A stretch of 64,000 nucleotides of DNA from Sodiomyces alkalinus F11 (GCF_003711515.1 NW_021167082.1:2535691-2599690); one strand, 5' to 3'; shown: positions 1 through 12,136, numbered from the stretch's first letter. Translations and numbers: made by a program. Notes: generated by a model not told the origin, from the letters alone.

Positions 1-220
1 CGGCTACTAGTAAGAAGAAGATAATCGTATATAAGAAGGCTACGGCCGTAACGAAGGAACCACCGATAAGGACACCCACGTTTACTAACGACCTCTCCGA
101 AAAAGAAAGTATATATTACCTATAAGATCGCTATATATACCGGGAGGAAAAGGCTAACTATAAAGCGTAGTAGAAGGAGTTTAATAAGGTACTATAACTA
201 GATAAAGACGTTATAGCACC
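1..220 (+). pseudogene. Copia gag fragment, RIP-altered
   Basis: This stretch matches about 1050-1235 of Copia-1 (shared blocks include 'tacggccgtaa', 'gaaccaccga' and 'agtagaaggagttta'), so it is part of the gag gene of a related copy. It runs off the left edge, and the similarity fades shortly before the Copia-1 insertion at 226. The first 60 bases contain no CA or TG dinucleotide at all. It is the broken target into which Copia-1 inserted. Confidence 0.7.
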
Positions 221-225
221 AGATC
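221..225. repeat. Target site duplication (left) of Copia-1
   Basis: The five bases agatc stand immediately left of the 5' LTR and recur at 6596-6600 immediately right of the 3' LTR. Five bp is the usual duplication length for Copia integrases. Confidence 0.85.
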
Positions 226-499
226 TATCGTATAGGCAGGACTACGACGTAGTCCATAGGAGATCTAGGGGGGATCCACTCCCTGACTAAGGGCTTCGGA
301 CCTCGGGTATTAGGATATAATAGGGGCGGATACCGGAAAAGACCAAATAGGATCTAAATAATATAGTACCTATAATAGAGTCTTTACTACCTAAATTAAG
401 GGTATAAGAGACTTATATAGATATAACTTAATATAATATATATATACGAGATTTCTGCTTTACTAAGTTAATTATCTAAGTGCTATTTAATATACGATA
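226..499 (+). repeat. 5' LTR of Copia-1
   Basis: 274-bp direct repeat of 6322-6595. It begins tatcgtatagg where the original TG has become TA, and ends tatacgata where the 3' copy still reads gtgcgaca. Differences from the 3' LTR are mostly C/T and G/A transitions, as RIP produces. Confidence 0.9.
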
Positions 500-513
500 G
501 TTATAAGCCCGGT
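500..513 (+). other. Primer binding site, initiator-Met tRNA half type
   Basis: The bases gttataagcccgg begin directly after the 5' LTR. Allowing one G-to-A change they read GTTATGAGCCC, complementary to the anticodon arm of a eukaryotic initiator Met tRNA (…GGGCTCATAAC…). Priming by an internally cut initiator tRNA is known from Drosophila copia and yeast Ty5. Copia-2 carries the same site at 46634-46647. Confidence 0.65.
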
Positions 514-721
514 TTATAACGCTTAAACGATAAATATTAATAAGGCTACTCCTGTTCTACTATAAAGAAGTAATCACGTCTATATAAGCACTCTTAAATA
601 ACTATAATCGACCTAATTAGAGTAATTAAAAGATTAATTAACCTACTTATTAATTAACTAACCGATAAATAAAAAACTAGGAAAGATATCTTCTAATATA
701 TCTAATACCGAATACAAGGCG

Positions 722-2220
722 GCCGTTATTACCCTTATTGACTAGAGGGATTAGGTAGTTTAGGAGCGCGCCGTACGCAGTAAATCAGCCTCCTACCAAG
801 ATAATTACCTTAATCTAAAGCTAAGCGATAAGGAGGCTAACGCCTATCTCCTCCCTATACCTACGCCGCCTAATATCCGTAAATATAAAGCCCTTATCGT
901 GGACCCTAAGGCGGAGGAGGCCACGGCTACCCCGTTTTCTACCATCACGGCTACTCTATCTTCTATTATTACGCTAGAGGGCGATAAGGCTATAGACGCT
1001 ACGGACGCTATAGCCACGGCTACCACGGCTAGTACTACGGCGGCCACGGCCGCCGGTAAGAGGAAGACGGCCGCTCGCCGGAAGGTTACGGCCGTAATAA
1101 AAGAACCACCGACTAGGACGCCTATATCTATTAATAACCTCTCTAAAAAAGGGTATACGCGCTACCTATAAGATCGCCGCGTATACCGCGAAGAAAAGGC
1201 AGACTATAATACGTAGTAGAAGGAGTTTAACGAGGTACGCTCTTATATCGAAAGGACCGTCTACACCACGTTATATAGCCTCTTAGCCTAATTATAGGAT
1301 AATACCGTAAATAACCTATAGGCCTAGATTACACTCCTATACGCGTATATAGAACCAATATCTATAAACCTCTATAAGGAAGCCTTAGTCCTATACCGAT
1401 AATACACTATGCCTATAAAGGCTATACCTAAGGATATAGACGCCTAGGTAGTAAGTTAGAAAATAACGATAATATATTATGAATATATAGGCGTTTTAGA
1501 GCTATTAAGCGCGGACTATTAGGTAGAAGACGCGTTAAAAGCTATTAGACTTATCGCCCAGGAATAGAGTAATAACTACCTAGTAAATAACTATAATAAG
1601 ATTACGGAAAATAAGCTAACGATTAATAACTTCGTAAAGGGTTTACGTACGGTTTTTAGTAATATAAAGAGCCTATAATCCTCCGCTATAAAGCCTAGAG
1701 TCGGGAGAGGCACCTTTAATACCCTTAGGAACCTCACTGATACTAAGGATACTACTAATAATCAAGATAATAAAAAGTGTCCTCGTAGTAATATATCTAT
1801 AAAGGCTATCCCTCCCGTAATAAGGAGACCTTATAAGATATATAAGAACCCCTATACTACCGCCGCCTACTAGTATATAAGGCCGGAAATACGCCTTTAT
1901 ATCTAGCGTGGCCGCGAAGATATTATAAAGGTTATAGAAAAGAAGATACGTAACTATAGTTTTAAAAGCCGCGTGGATACCGCGATATAGAAAAGGCGGG
2001 AAGCCTTAGGGGCTATTATCGCTAATAAGATAGAGGAAGTTTAGGAAGATTAACTTTATAATACTACGCCTACTACTATAATAGTTTATAAAGACCTATT
2101 CGTTACCGTGACGGGACTAGGAGCCTACTTAACCTAAGGGATAACGCGTTAGTATACGATAATACTATTAAGATTATAATAAGAATAGGGGGTATCCATT
2201 TCTATTAACTAAGCCAGAGC
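722..2220 (+). pseudogene. Copia-1 gag part of gag-pol
   Basis: The frame starting near 722 stays readable apart from TAA/TAG stops. It encodes an Ala/Thr-rich segment near 900-1060, a basic stretch (GKRKTAARRK, about 1053-1082) and a helical region that resembles a Gag nucleocapsid precursor only in position. No classical CCHC knuckle survives; RIP would turn Cys to Tyr. The start codon cannot be fixed because the region is mutated. A short open antisense stretch at 844-1047 is a shadow of this frame. Confidence 0.7.
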
Positions 2221-3734
2221 GCTATTATACTACGCGATCCTAGATTTAGGATCGTTAATCTATATCTTTAATAATTAAGGCCGTTTTACGGCTATTAGAC
2301 TACCCACGGATACTTTATCTTTATCCTTTTAGGTGGGTACTTATAAGGCTTTTATCCTCGGATACGGAGATATTAAGCTACGTGTATAATCCCTATTAGG
2401 TATTAAGAGGCTATTATGCCTTTATAATATTATATACCATAAGGAATTCGTTACTAATATCCTCTCGGAACGCTAGCTACGCCTATAAGGCTACTACTAG
2501 GATACCGTAAATAGTACTATTATTAGCTCCGCCGATAACCGGCCTATCTATAAGCTACTAGATATCCACGGCTAGTATATAATCGAGCGCGCGGAAGCTG
2601 CGGCGGCTACCGCGTTCGCGGTCTTAGTAAGGCACCCCCGCGATAACCCGTATAGAAGATCACGATAATCGCGGTAACTATAGAAGACTATAGCGTAGCG
2701 GTAGTATAAACGCCTCGGCTACTACAGTACCGATATACTCGTAAGGATCGTTAACGCTACTTAGGGGGTAAAGATAAAGGGACCTCGTATAACGGACTAT
2801 AACACGTATAGGTAATCGTAAGTGCCTATATAGATCCGGCGGATACCGTCCTTTTACCCGTTAAAGCCCGGAGAGGCCCTAGCTATTAACTTTCACGATC
2901 TTAAAGAGGCGGAGTCGTTAGCAGACGGCCGATATAAGTCTATTATATTCGTTATAGACGTGTATATAGGTTATACGTAGGATTACTACCTATAGAAAAA
3001 AGACTAAGGCTCTATTCTTTATACGTTAAGAGACGTTTTTACCCTGCTTAAGACCTAATTCGACGTTAAGCCATGTATCCTACGGGCCGATTCTAAGATA
3101 TTTTAGCACTTAGAAGTTATTGCTTTCCTCGCTGCTAAGGGGGTGGAAGACTAGCCGTTAGTACCATATTTATAGGATTAAAACGGCGTTATAGAACGAA
3201 TTAAAGGTATCGTTAAAAGGAGGGCGAGGGCTATAAGGATTAGGGCTAATCTGCCCACGTCTATCTAGCCTAAGATCTTTAAGACCGCTATATATCTATA
3301 TAATAGAACGCTATAATATATTAATAACTAGCGAATACTATACAAAGGCCTCCGCGGCCGTTAACCTAACCTTACGCACCTATAAACTTACGGCTATAAA
3401 GCCTTTATAAAAACCCGCTATACCTAAGCTAAAAGGAACCGCCTATAAAGGCTAGAACCGAAGGTATGGATCGGTTATTATATCGGATATTAATCCTTAA
3501 ATAGCTTCCGTATTTAGCTACTATATCTAACGGATATTATCACTATAAGAGATATAGACTTTAACGAAGATAAGATATTTAACGGCAGGATTAAAACGCT
3601 ATAAGCTATAGCTTCCGCCGAGGAAATCAGGGAACGCCTATAATCTATCCATATTATCTAATCTAATAAGACCGCGAATAGGCTGCTATTAAGGGGTATA
3701 GCCGTAGACGTATTAGATCTTAAGTGGGAAGACT

Positions 3735-4060
3735 CTAACGCTACCGCTATTACTACGGATAAAGGCGAGGCCGTTAGTATTACTATAAGAGAGGCTATTA
3801 CTATTACTATAGACTATATTACTACTCGTTATGAGGTTCTAAATCTATAGGCTAATACCTAGGCTATAGATTTAGAACCTCGTAACTCTAACGCTACCGC
3901 TATTACTATGGATATTATTATTACTATAGGAGAAGACTATACTGCCGCTATTACTACGGGTAAAAGTAATAATACCGCTATTATTACGGGCTAGGAAGAC
4001 GCTACCGCTATTACTACGAAAGAGGCCACCGCTATTACTACGTATACTTCACGGTTTACT
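3735..4060 (+). repeat. Imperfect tandem repeats in the integrase-RT linker of Copia-1
   Basis: The unit 'gctaccgctattacta' recurs at about 3739, 3889, 4000 and 4027, with weaker copies between, and encodes repeated ATAITT-like peptides. The Copia integrase to RT linker is normally variable and poorly conserved, which would allow such an expansion. Confidence 0.65.
3828..3886. repeat. 23-bp inverted repeat inside Copia-1 pol
   Basis: Arms 3828-3850 and 3864-3886 are reverse complements at 22 of 23 positions (one T/C difference) around a 13-base centre. The arms run through the reading frame of the repetitive linker. It may be a snap-back duplication or a small foldback insertion; no function is claimed. 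Confidence 0.8.
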
Positions 4061-6321
4061 ACTACGAGGTTTAAACCGTTTTCCACGCCTGTAATATCCC
4101 CGGAAAATCCTGCGCGCGCGTTCCTTATAGCGCTAGCGGTGGTTAGGGGCGCTAAAATATAAGAACACGATAACCACTACCGGATAGCTATAGATACCCC
4201 TAAGAGGTACCCGTCGGCCGTACACCTATCGGCCGCGCGCCTATCTATCGCGAGAACTATCGTAAGCCTATACACGACTAAGGTGTAGAATAATAATACC
4301 TAGAAGGCGTTCTTTAACGCTAGAAGGACTTATAACCCTATACGTGGGAGGAAGTAAGCTATTAATAACGGTGATATTATCGGCGTTAGTATTATAGATC
4401 CCTCTCCCTTTAACGCCTCCCTATTATATCTAACCCGCGAGGATCTCTCGCCTCCGCTAAACCACCACCGCGATATACGCCTATACCCGTTACGGGAGCG
4501 GTGGTTATAGGCTAAGGGGGAATACCTTAAGGGGTTCTAATAGATAGGCTACTAGTAGGAGGTCCGCGGTAATTAGGCTAATAAGTAATAAGTCCTCCCC
4601 TATAGATAGGTATATACCTATAAATTTAATAAGGAAAGCACCCTCCATAAGTATAAGGTACGCCTTATAGTACGAGGGGATTAATAAAAACGGTTAAAGA
4701 CTAAAAATAACTACGCCGCCACGCTAGTATCGCGGTCATTCCGTATACTAATAACGATCGCCGCCCGATTTAATCTAGAGATAAGGCAGTTCGATACTAT
4801 TAACGCGTTTATTAACGCTAGCCTTAAAGAAGAGGTATTTATAAAGATACCGTAAGGCTACGAAGTACTAGGTAAGGTATTACTACTACGGAAAGCCCTC
4901 TTAGGTTTAAGGGTATTACTACTATTATAGTAGGAGGAATTTAGCGGCAAGCTATAAAAGATAGGATTCACGGCCGTGCCTAATAACCCCTATATTATAA
5001 TCCTCGACGGTTTAATCCTATTGTTCTACGTCGACGATATCGGACTTATATATTATAGAGACTATAAGATTAACGCCGATAACCTCGAGGCCGCGATTAA
5101 GCGGAGTTATATGCTATTAGGAGGCGAAGAAATCCGTTAGTTACTAGGAATTAAGGTCCTAAGGGATAGAGCTACCCGTAGGTTATAGCTATCATAATCC
5201 TCCTATATAGAGAAGATCGCGGTTAAATCTTATATAGATATACTCTGCCAAAAACCACTAAAGGTCCCGTTATTAACGATAAAGCCGCTAATACCCCGCG
5301 ACGGTATTCGCGCGTCGATTCCCGAGGCCCGCTAATACTAGGGTATAATCGGTTCTATCCTTTATACCGCTATCGTGATAAGACCCGATATCGCGTTCGC
5401 CTATTTAAAGCTTTCCTAATATAACGTTAACCCCTCCTCTAACCACCTTAACAGGGCTTAATAAGTGCTTCTATTCCTATACTATATAACACACTATTAC
5501 CTGGAATTTAGCGGGGATAGACTCTTCCTAATAGTAAGCGACACGTCCTTTAGGGATAATCTAGACCGTAAGAGCTTATAAGGATATACGATAAAGCTCT
5601 TCTTCGGCACCGTTAACTAGAAGGCGGGTAAGTAACTAATAGTAACGATATCGTTAATAGAGTTAGAACTACTCGCTTTTACCGAAGTAGCTAAGGAGAT
5701 ACTATTCGTTAGCCGGATATTAAGGGATTTAGAGCTTCGGTTAGACTAATAGTAACTATAGCTATACTACGATAATTAGCAGACTATTAAGCTCGTGAAT
5801 AAGAAGGCATAACGCCTGCGGATAAGACTACGGCACGTTGATATATATAACTAGTGGGCGCGCTGGTTAGTATAATAAGGTCTTTTTAAGGTTACGTATG
5901 TTAACACGAAGGAGATAATCGCGGACGGTTTAACGAAGGCACCACCGGAGGCAGGGATTAGAAGACTATAGTAATAGCTTAATTTAACGGATTAAAAGGA
6001 TCGTATCGAGTGGTCTAAACGGCTATACGAAGAGATTAAACGCGCTAAAGCCACGACTATAGCGACTACGAAGGCCTCTGAGGATATAGTAGATCCAATA
6101 GATATAGATCCGATTAATCAGATCCGGCTAATTAGGATTAAGGAACCAATTAAGATAGAATTAAATTAAACGGTTAAAGAGGGCGGATTTAGATCCTTTT
6201 TACGAGGGCGTTTTTCCCTTAACTATTAATTTTACGATAGAAATGCAAAGAGCGTTTAGTTTAAACCGAAGCCTCTGATTAGTTAGTTAACCTAGGAAGA
6301 CCCACCTTAACTAAGGGGGTC

Positions 6322-6595
6322 TATCATATAGGCAGGACCACGACGTGGTCTATAGGGGATCTAGGGGGGATCCACTCCCTAATTAAGGGCTTCGGACCTC
6401 GGATATTAGGATATAATAGGGGCGGATACCGGAAAAGACCGGATAGGATCTGAATAATATAGTATGCATAACAGAGTCTTCACCACCTAAATTAAGGGCA
6501 TAAGAGACTCACATAGATACAACTTAACATAATACACATACACGAGATTTCTGCTCTACTAAGTTGATTATCCAAGTGCTATTTGACGTGCGACA
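6322..6595 (+). repeat. 3' LTR of Copia-1
   Basis: 274 bp, matching 226-499, less mutated than the 5' copy: it keeps gtgcgaca at its end and more CA/TG dinucleotides (for example catagatacaacttaacata). It is preceded by the purine-rich tract aagggggtc at 6313-6321. Followed by the target duplication agatc. Confidence 0.9.
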
Positions 6596-6600
6596 AGATC
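6596..6600. repeat. Target site duplication (right) of Copia-1
   Basis: agatc, identical to 221-225. Confidence 0.85.
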
Positions 6601-8260
6601 GTTAAGATAAAGATCAGACAAAGATATTAGTCTAGGAAAACCACTATATATTATCTGAAACATATCTAACAATACTATACCGTTTAGCGAAGAAGTAGAT
6701 CGGTAGTCACTATTCTAATCAGGGCAACGTAAGTTAAAAAAAGAAAGATGCCTTAAACGTAGAATAAGTAATTATAAAAGAGGGTAATACTTAAATTATA
6801 GTCCCTTAATAGGGATATCCTACGCCTATCCTTAATATATATATAGGAGGTGGATCTAGTAGCCTTAAAAAGAGGGTTATATAACTAGCTACTAACACCA
6901 CACTAAAGCCGTATCTACGCCGTTATAATACGGCCCTAGTTTTCTCGATTACGCACTTATAGCGTAGATAACTCCTAAAAATAAGCAGATATAAGCAAAT
7001 AAACTAAGTAAAAAACTATTTTATACCCTTATTCCTCTAATCACCCCGTCCTCTATATATACCTAACTAGGAATCCTGTTAGCTCCAGTTCCTTTGTATA
7101 TACCGTTCTCTTACTATCTTTATTAGCTATATTTCTAAGACACTCCTTATTAAATCCTCCTTATATACCTCTACTTACGCTTTTATTAGGTTCTTCCTCC
7201 GACTATATAGTTAGGCTCGCTAGTCTTCTTAGCCTCTTAATCAGCGGTAGCCTTATCTGCCTCCCACTTAATAACAGTACTATAATAATACTATCCTCCC
7301 TATTCTATAGCTCGCGATAGCGGGAGGTACTTACTACTATTAGTAGTAGTATCCTGCAAAGCGGCCTTATAAGGGTTATTAAAAGACCGAACCTAATCCT
7401 CACGACTATAGTTACTAGGCCTAAAGGGTATATTGCTTATCTCGATCAGCCTATAGAATAGCATACTATAGAATATTTCTAATCCTCGCTCCCGGGATTC
7501 TTAAGCCTATACCTATATACATTATATATCTATTCTTATAGAAAACTTAATGTCTAATTACGTTTGGAGGTATTAAGGGAAGTTAAGAAGAAAAAGGAAA
7601 AACTCGTTACTATAAAGTAGTGGTTACGGGTAATATCCGAGAGCGAAGGGCTAGCCGAAAACTATAGAGTCGAAGAGAGGAAAAGAGATTCCTAGAGCTC
7701 GAGGACGAGGGATATTGATCCTCCTCTAATAAGCTCAAAAATACCTTCTTCTATAATAGTCTTCCCCTTAAGAGTTCTTGTATAGCAGGCGTTATTATTT
7801 AGCTACTACCTATAAAGGAGTCTTTCGATTATGTAAAGGAGGCGTGCTTTAGTTATAGCCATAGTACCTTCTTTAACCCGGCGAAAAGGTTCCCGATTAG
7901 GAAGAAGGCGTCAAAATCCGGGCTCTAATAAGTCGAAAAGATTAGATAAAATAGCCCCTACGTTATTTAGTTATAGGCGTAGCGGTGACTCGGGAATAAG
8001 GGATCTAACAGGGGAAATATTAAGTCACCCTTCCCTTAAGCCGTAACAGGTAAAGGCCTATTTATAACTGCTTTAGTTAAATAGCTGCCTTTATAGTCCA
8101 TACTAGTAATAAGGCTCGTAATCTCCCTTAATCGCTCGATCCCTCTAGCTTAAAAGGCGAGGTTTCTAGTATTATCCCACCTCTTCTTCTTATTCTTCTT
8201 TTCCTACCGTAATATTAAGGTAGATACGAATATACCTATTACTTACACTTAAGTAATAAC

Positions 8261-8292
<32 letters not shown>

Positions 8293-10469
8293 GTAACTAA
8301 ACAGCTAATTAGTACGCTTAACAAGACTAAAGTATGTAAATGGAAGAAGGTAGTTAGCCGTTAGTAATCTCCCAAGCCGCCTCCTTAGTTTTAGCCTATA
8401 GCTTATTTACCTCTTAAAACTCGTAAGGAATACTCCTTTAGAGTAACCCTAGTAGATATAGCAATAGGCTTTTATCGACTATAGACATAGGTTACCCCAA
8501 TCGGGTTATAAAGTAACTAATAATCTATAGGTAAACTTCTATTTTAGTTATAAAGTGGCTGGTAAGGGCGGTTCGGTATACGTTAAGTTAGACTTTCTAT
8601 AATCGTTAATTCTTAGGGAAAGTAAGGCGGCTATTACTAAGAGGTTCTAGAATACTCTTCTTAACCTTAGGGATATCGAGGTTAGCTTATTTATAAAGAT
8701 AAAGGCTAGTAACGGCTCTCCCCTTTTCTATTATCGAGTCTTTATAGTAAAGGATATAGCTAGTCTCTAATCAGAGCATCTTATAAAGATTATATGGCGG
8801 TTGTATACTATTAGGGCACTCTTAATCTAGGTATATAGTATTATTAATAAAGTCCCCTACTAGTACTATAAGAAAGACTAGATAGCTATAACTAATCGAG
8901 TTAATAAGATTCTGTCCTCCTTTTTCGAGTACGTATTAACCTAGGGGAGCGAGGAGTCCCCAGACTATACTAACTACTAATTTCACGAGTCCGCTTATAT
9001 ATATCGCGATAATACCCTTTAAAGATAGTTCTAATAGGGTAATTAAGAAGTCTCCTAGCTAGATAATAAGTATCCTAGTATTAGTTACCCTAATCCTTCT
9101 CCTAAGCGGAGTATAGTGCTACCTTAGTCAATATATAATACTAATCACCGGCCTTTATCGTCCCCTTAGCATAGCGTTTATATTATTAATATAAAGGCCG
9201 TGTATTAATAGGTGGCTTATTAGTAAAACGATACTTCGGGAGATTAAGGTATTCTGGCTCGAGATAGTATTCCGGATATAGTTCCGACTCTAATATACTA
9301 GTATTCGACTAAACTATATAATCACTACTAGAAGGTTAAAGATAGCGCTAAGTATAAAAAAGGGGAGATTATTAAGTATTATCGGATCTCTCTCCCCGTC
9401 AGGGCTTATATCTAGTGTAGGGAGGTTAAGGTATACATCCCCGATTATAAGGACTATAAAGAAGGGCCGGTTTAGGCATAAAGAAAAGGTAAGAATTGGT
9501 ACTTCTTACTAAGATTAGGGGAATAGATAGTAGGGAAAGGGCCGTGGTTCTACTAGGTAGCTTATAGGGAGGGGAAATGAGTAGTTAATTATCTAAAGAT
9601 AATCAGGTGACTCTAACAGGCGGCGGTATTTAAGAAACGATATTCTATAGTAACTAGGGGTAATCCTCTTTTCTTAAGGACTTTATAATTAGTCTAATCA
9701 AAGGGGAATGGCGGGGATTCTCGGGACTTATCGGTACTATTATTATCGCTGTAGTTATTATTATGATTTTATATCTTTCTTTTTCAGGGGGTTTCTGATA
9801 AGGCTCTTAACGCCGTTAACCTAGTATCTTGAACTTACTTTTCTAGTAATAGGTATAATATTAATCTTCCTTTTAAGATAGAAGGAAAAAGACAAAAACG
9901 CAGGATATAGTAGTCGTAGAATAGTAGGAGTAAGTGTAATCAGGGGAACAAGTATATAATAATAGTAATAGGGAGAGCGATTAATAATAAAGCCTAAAGA
10001 AAAAGGGGCTTTAAGCCGTGGAAAGGAGAGGGCTCTTATACTTCTAAAATCAGGCTATTAAGACTAACATAATAACTTAACGAGTTATTAGTACTAGGGT
10101 TAGTAAAGGAGGGATTTACGGTTTACGGCTTATAGCCTTTAACTGTATTTCTCTCGATTATATTATACCCTTAGTAACTATTCCTATACTAGTTATTCCG
10201 GACTATAACCCTCTACCGCAGAATAGGCAGCTTATATTAAACTAGGTATAATCGGCTTAGATCCGATAAGTTATACGGTGATTAGGAAAATAGAAGTAAA
10301 GAATTCGAGATTATAATAAAAGAAACCTATACTTATTATAGAAAGAAGTATATATAGTACTATATCCTTATAACGCCTACGTAGCCAAGCTTACTTATAA
10401 ATATAATGAATATTAAATATAAGCAAAAGTCTTCTAATCAGGGAAATAAGTCTAGATAGGTTGTTTATA
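6601..10469. other. Unassigned RIP-altered block
   Basis: No LTR pair, reverse transcriptase, integrase or transposase motif is recognised here. CA/TG depletion shows that it has been through RIP, though less severely than Copia-1. Stretches readable apart from TAG/TAA stops occur on both strands: plus at about 9300-10440, and minus at about 8100-7700 and 7500-7000, so the coding strand cannot be decided. A short ATA/ATT microsatellite lies at 8257-8292. Before Copia-2 inserted, this block was contiguous with 47032 onward, so its right part could be the downstream end of Gypsy-C. It could also be a RIP-altered host gene or an unknown element. Confidence 0.45.
8257..8292. repeat. (AAT)n microsatellite
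   Basis: About ten tandem ATA/AAT triplets directly visible within otherwise unassigned sequence. Confidence 0.9.
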
Positions 10470-10474
10470 CTTCT
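10470..10474. repeat. Target site duplication (left) of Copia-2
   Basis: cttct, directly left of the LTR at 10475; the same five bases follow the other LTR at 47027-47031, 36.5 kb away. Confidence 0.75.
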
Positions 10475-10854
10475 TTTTAAAGATCTTTGACGATATCGGA
10501 TAAGCGGAAGGGATGAAAGTCACGAAAAGCAGTGGAAAAATAAGATGGGTAATAATGGAATTATAAGGTAGGATCTCTGCGCACGTATTGATTATGAAAA
10601 AAAAAAACGATTAAGAAGAAGAACAAAGAAAAGAAGAACCGAACCGAGGGAACGGGTTAATATCCTTTGTTCTTTCTTTCTCTGTAAAGAGATCGATATC
10701 GTGATAATATCGTAATCCTTTGTTTGACTCGTATCAGATAAACTGACTCGAAAGAGAACGGTCTAGGCTTACGGGGAAGATATCCTTTGTTTGAGTATGA
10801 AGGATATACTCGAAGGATAATAAGGATATTATAAGTAATAATATTAATATTAAC
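10475..10854 (-). repeat. 3' LTR of Copia-2
   Basis: Direct repeat of 46648-47026. Shared blocks include aagatcttt, gatatcgga, aagaagaaccgaaccgaggg and gtctaggcttacgggga. In element orientation it begins TGTTAATATTAATA in the right copy. Confidence 0.88.
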
Positions 10855-10868
10855 TCCCCCTACCCCCC
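10855..10868 (-). other. Polypurine tract of Copia-2
   Basis: On the minus strand this reads ggggggtaggggga, directly upstream of the 3' LTR, the place and composition expected for plus-strand priming. Confidence 0.8.
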
Positions 10869-11052
10869 GTAAGCTAGTTCTTAAATAGAAGGAGCAGCTT
10901 AAAACGAGTATATATATTATAGAGTTATAGCGCAGAAACCCTAGTTAACTAACTAGGACTAATTAGAAGAGGGAAAATACAATAAAACCTCTATGGAGAA
11001 TATTAAAAAGCCCTTGATTTCTTATAAAGGGAAAATTGGAAAACCCTTTTTA

Positions 11053-11130
11053 TACTACTAGGAAAACCCGTAGGTGAAAACCCTAGTTATATTATATTAG
11101 GAAACCCCGTAGGTAAAAGCCGTAAATATG
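11053..11130. repeat. Two tandem copies of a ~40-bp unit in the Copia-2 3' UTR
   Basis: The unit 'ctaggaaaacccgtaggtga' with the following aaccctagttata recurs as ttaggaaaccccgtaggtaaaa. It lies between the end of the RNase H frame (11179) and the polypurine tract. Confidence 0.6.
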
Positions 11131-11178
11131 TATATCTACGAAAATCCGAAGATACAAAACCTAGTTCTTTTATAGACC

Positions 11179-11787
11179 TTAGTATTTTAATTCTTGAATT
11201 CGGGTATAAGGTGGTGTATCGTAGTCAGCTAAAGTATCGTCTTTATAGCGTAAATTCATATAACCGTATAGTGTCTTATATAAGTCTTTAGGTAGACCTT
11301 TAGTTATTATATCGGCTATATTAAATTTAGTATTTATATAAACGACCTTTATTTTGTTATTTTAAAGCTATTGTCTACAGTAGTGGTAGTAACGGTCTAT
11401 ATGCTTTACACGTTTATCAAATTCAGGATTCTCGCAAAGCTTCTTTACGCTTTCGCTGTCTATTAATATAGTAGGAATCGGTATATTATTAATATTAGTA
11501 TTATTATTAGTATTATTATTATTATATAAACCAAAATTTCTACTAGTAAATAAGCTAATGTTATTTACTAGGTTGATATATATATTATGTATTTAGATTC
11601 CGTCTTTAGAGGCTTCGGTTAAAGATATATATTCTGATTCTGTTATTAATAAAGCAACGACTTTGTGTTTGGTTAAAGTGTATCTTATTAGATTATTTAT
11701 ACCTATATAGTAGATATAGCCTAATATAGAAGTCCTGTCTTCGATTATATCTAAAAGACTAGCGTTAAGATAACCGTATATATCAAG
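11179..11787 (-). pseudogene. Copia-2 RNase H, C-terminal part of pol
   Basis: The minus strand encodes the second half of a Copia RNase H: SLDIYGYLNASLLD and GYIYYIGINNLI, then TESEYISLTEASKDGI (11593-11660), then after one RIP stop KRVKHIDRYYHY and INTKFNIADIITKGLPKDL. The frame ends at the TAA at 11179. Two clusters of Asn codons (AAT/AAC) lie at about 11493-11530. Only about five in-frame stops are seen in 200 codons. The upstream half continues across Gypsy-A at 21810. Confidence 0.9.
11783..11787. repeat. Target site duplication (left) of Gypsy-A
   Basis: tcaag directly before the LTR; the partner at 21810-21814 is ttaag. The single difference is C to T in a CA context, as RIP would cause after insertion. 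Confidence 0.8.
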
Positions 11788-12136
11788 TGATATGCTAGAA
11801 TAGTATAGGACTATACGCACGGATAGTCCTCGCGCGCCGGGAACTATACGAACGTATAGAGCCCGTCGGCCAGTACCTAAATAAACGTCTAGGGACCGGA
11901 CTAAGACCCCTAAACGCGCGTATAGCCCTGAATATCAGGAATAGACCGGCCGTATAGAGAAATAGATAGTCCGGGGCTCGCCGAGAATGTATTCCCGGTA
12001 AGCCCGCCTTTAGATTAGTAGAGGATATTTTTATTATACTCTATTTTATATACCTAAAGGTCGCTATATTAAACCCTAGAAGCCATAGGTCTAATAGTAC
12101 TAGCTGGCTAGAGATATACCTGGATAGGGTATATTA
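11788..12136 (+). repeat. 5' LTR of Gypsy-A
   Basis: 349-bp direct repeat of 21461-21809; starts tgatatgctagaatag and ends gggtatatta. Nearly all differences from the 3' copy are transitions. Confidence 0.92.

Larger units (their letters stand above)
2221..6170 (+). pseudogene. Copia-1 pol: protease, integrase, reverse transcriptase, RNase H
   Basis: Same frame as gag. The aspartic protease site ILDLGS (2237-2254; D-S-G became D-L-G) is followed by an integrase core at about 2890-3500 with FVIDVYIGYT, a second Asp in LRADS and the Glu in NGVIERIKG, the usual Copia D-D-E arrangement. The reverse transcriptase (about 4600-5350) carries FYVDD at 5024-5038 with both catalytic aspartates intact. 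RNase H follows to about 5990 with IRLRHVDI and EIIADGLTKAPP, the Copia C-terminal signatures. Stops fall at expected Gln and Trp positions. The linker 3620-4600 is unusually repetitive (see separate entry). Confidence 0.9.
226..6595 (+). mobile_element. Copia-1: full-length RIP-inactivated Copia LTR retrotransposon
   Basis: The element has two 274-bp LTRs, a primer binding site directly after the 5' LTR, one continuous gag-pol frame from about 722 to 6170, a purine-rich tract before the 3' LTR and a 5-bp target duplication. The domain order protease, integrase, reverse transcriptase, RNase H is that of Ty1/Copia. Length (6.4 kb) is within the usual range. RIP has placed dozens of TAA and TAG stops in the frame, so it cannot be active. 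No net frameshift separates the protease and reverse transcriptase motifs, so it was probably intact when RIP struck. Confidence 0.93.

Noticed and set aside
899..1171. 90-codon ATG frame as a gene
   Set aside because: It is a stop-free piece of the Copia-1 gag frame, which continues on both sides beyond RIP stops.
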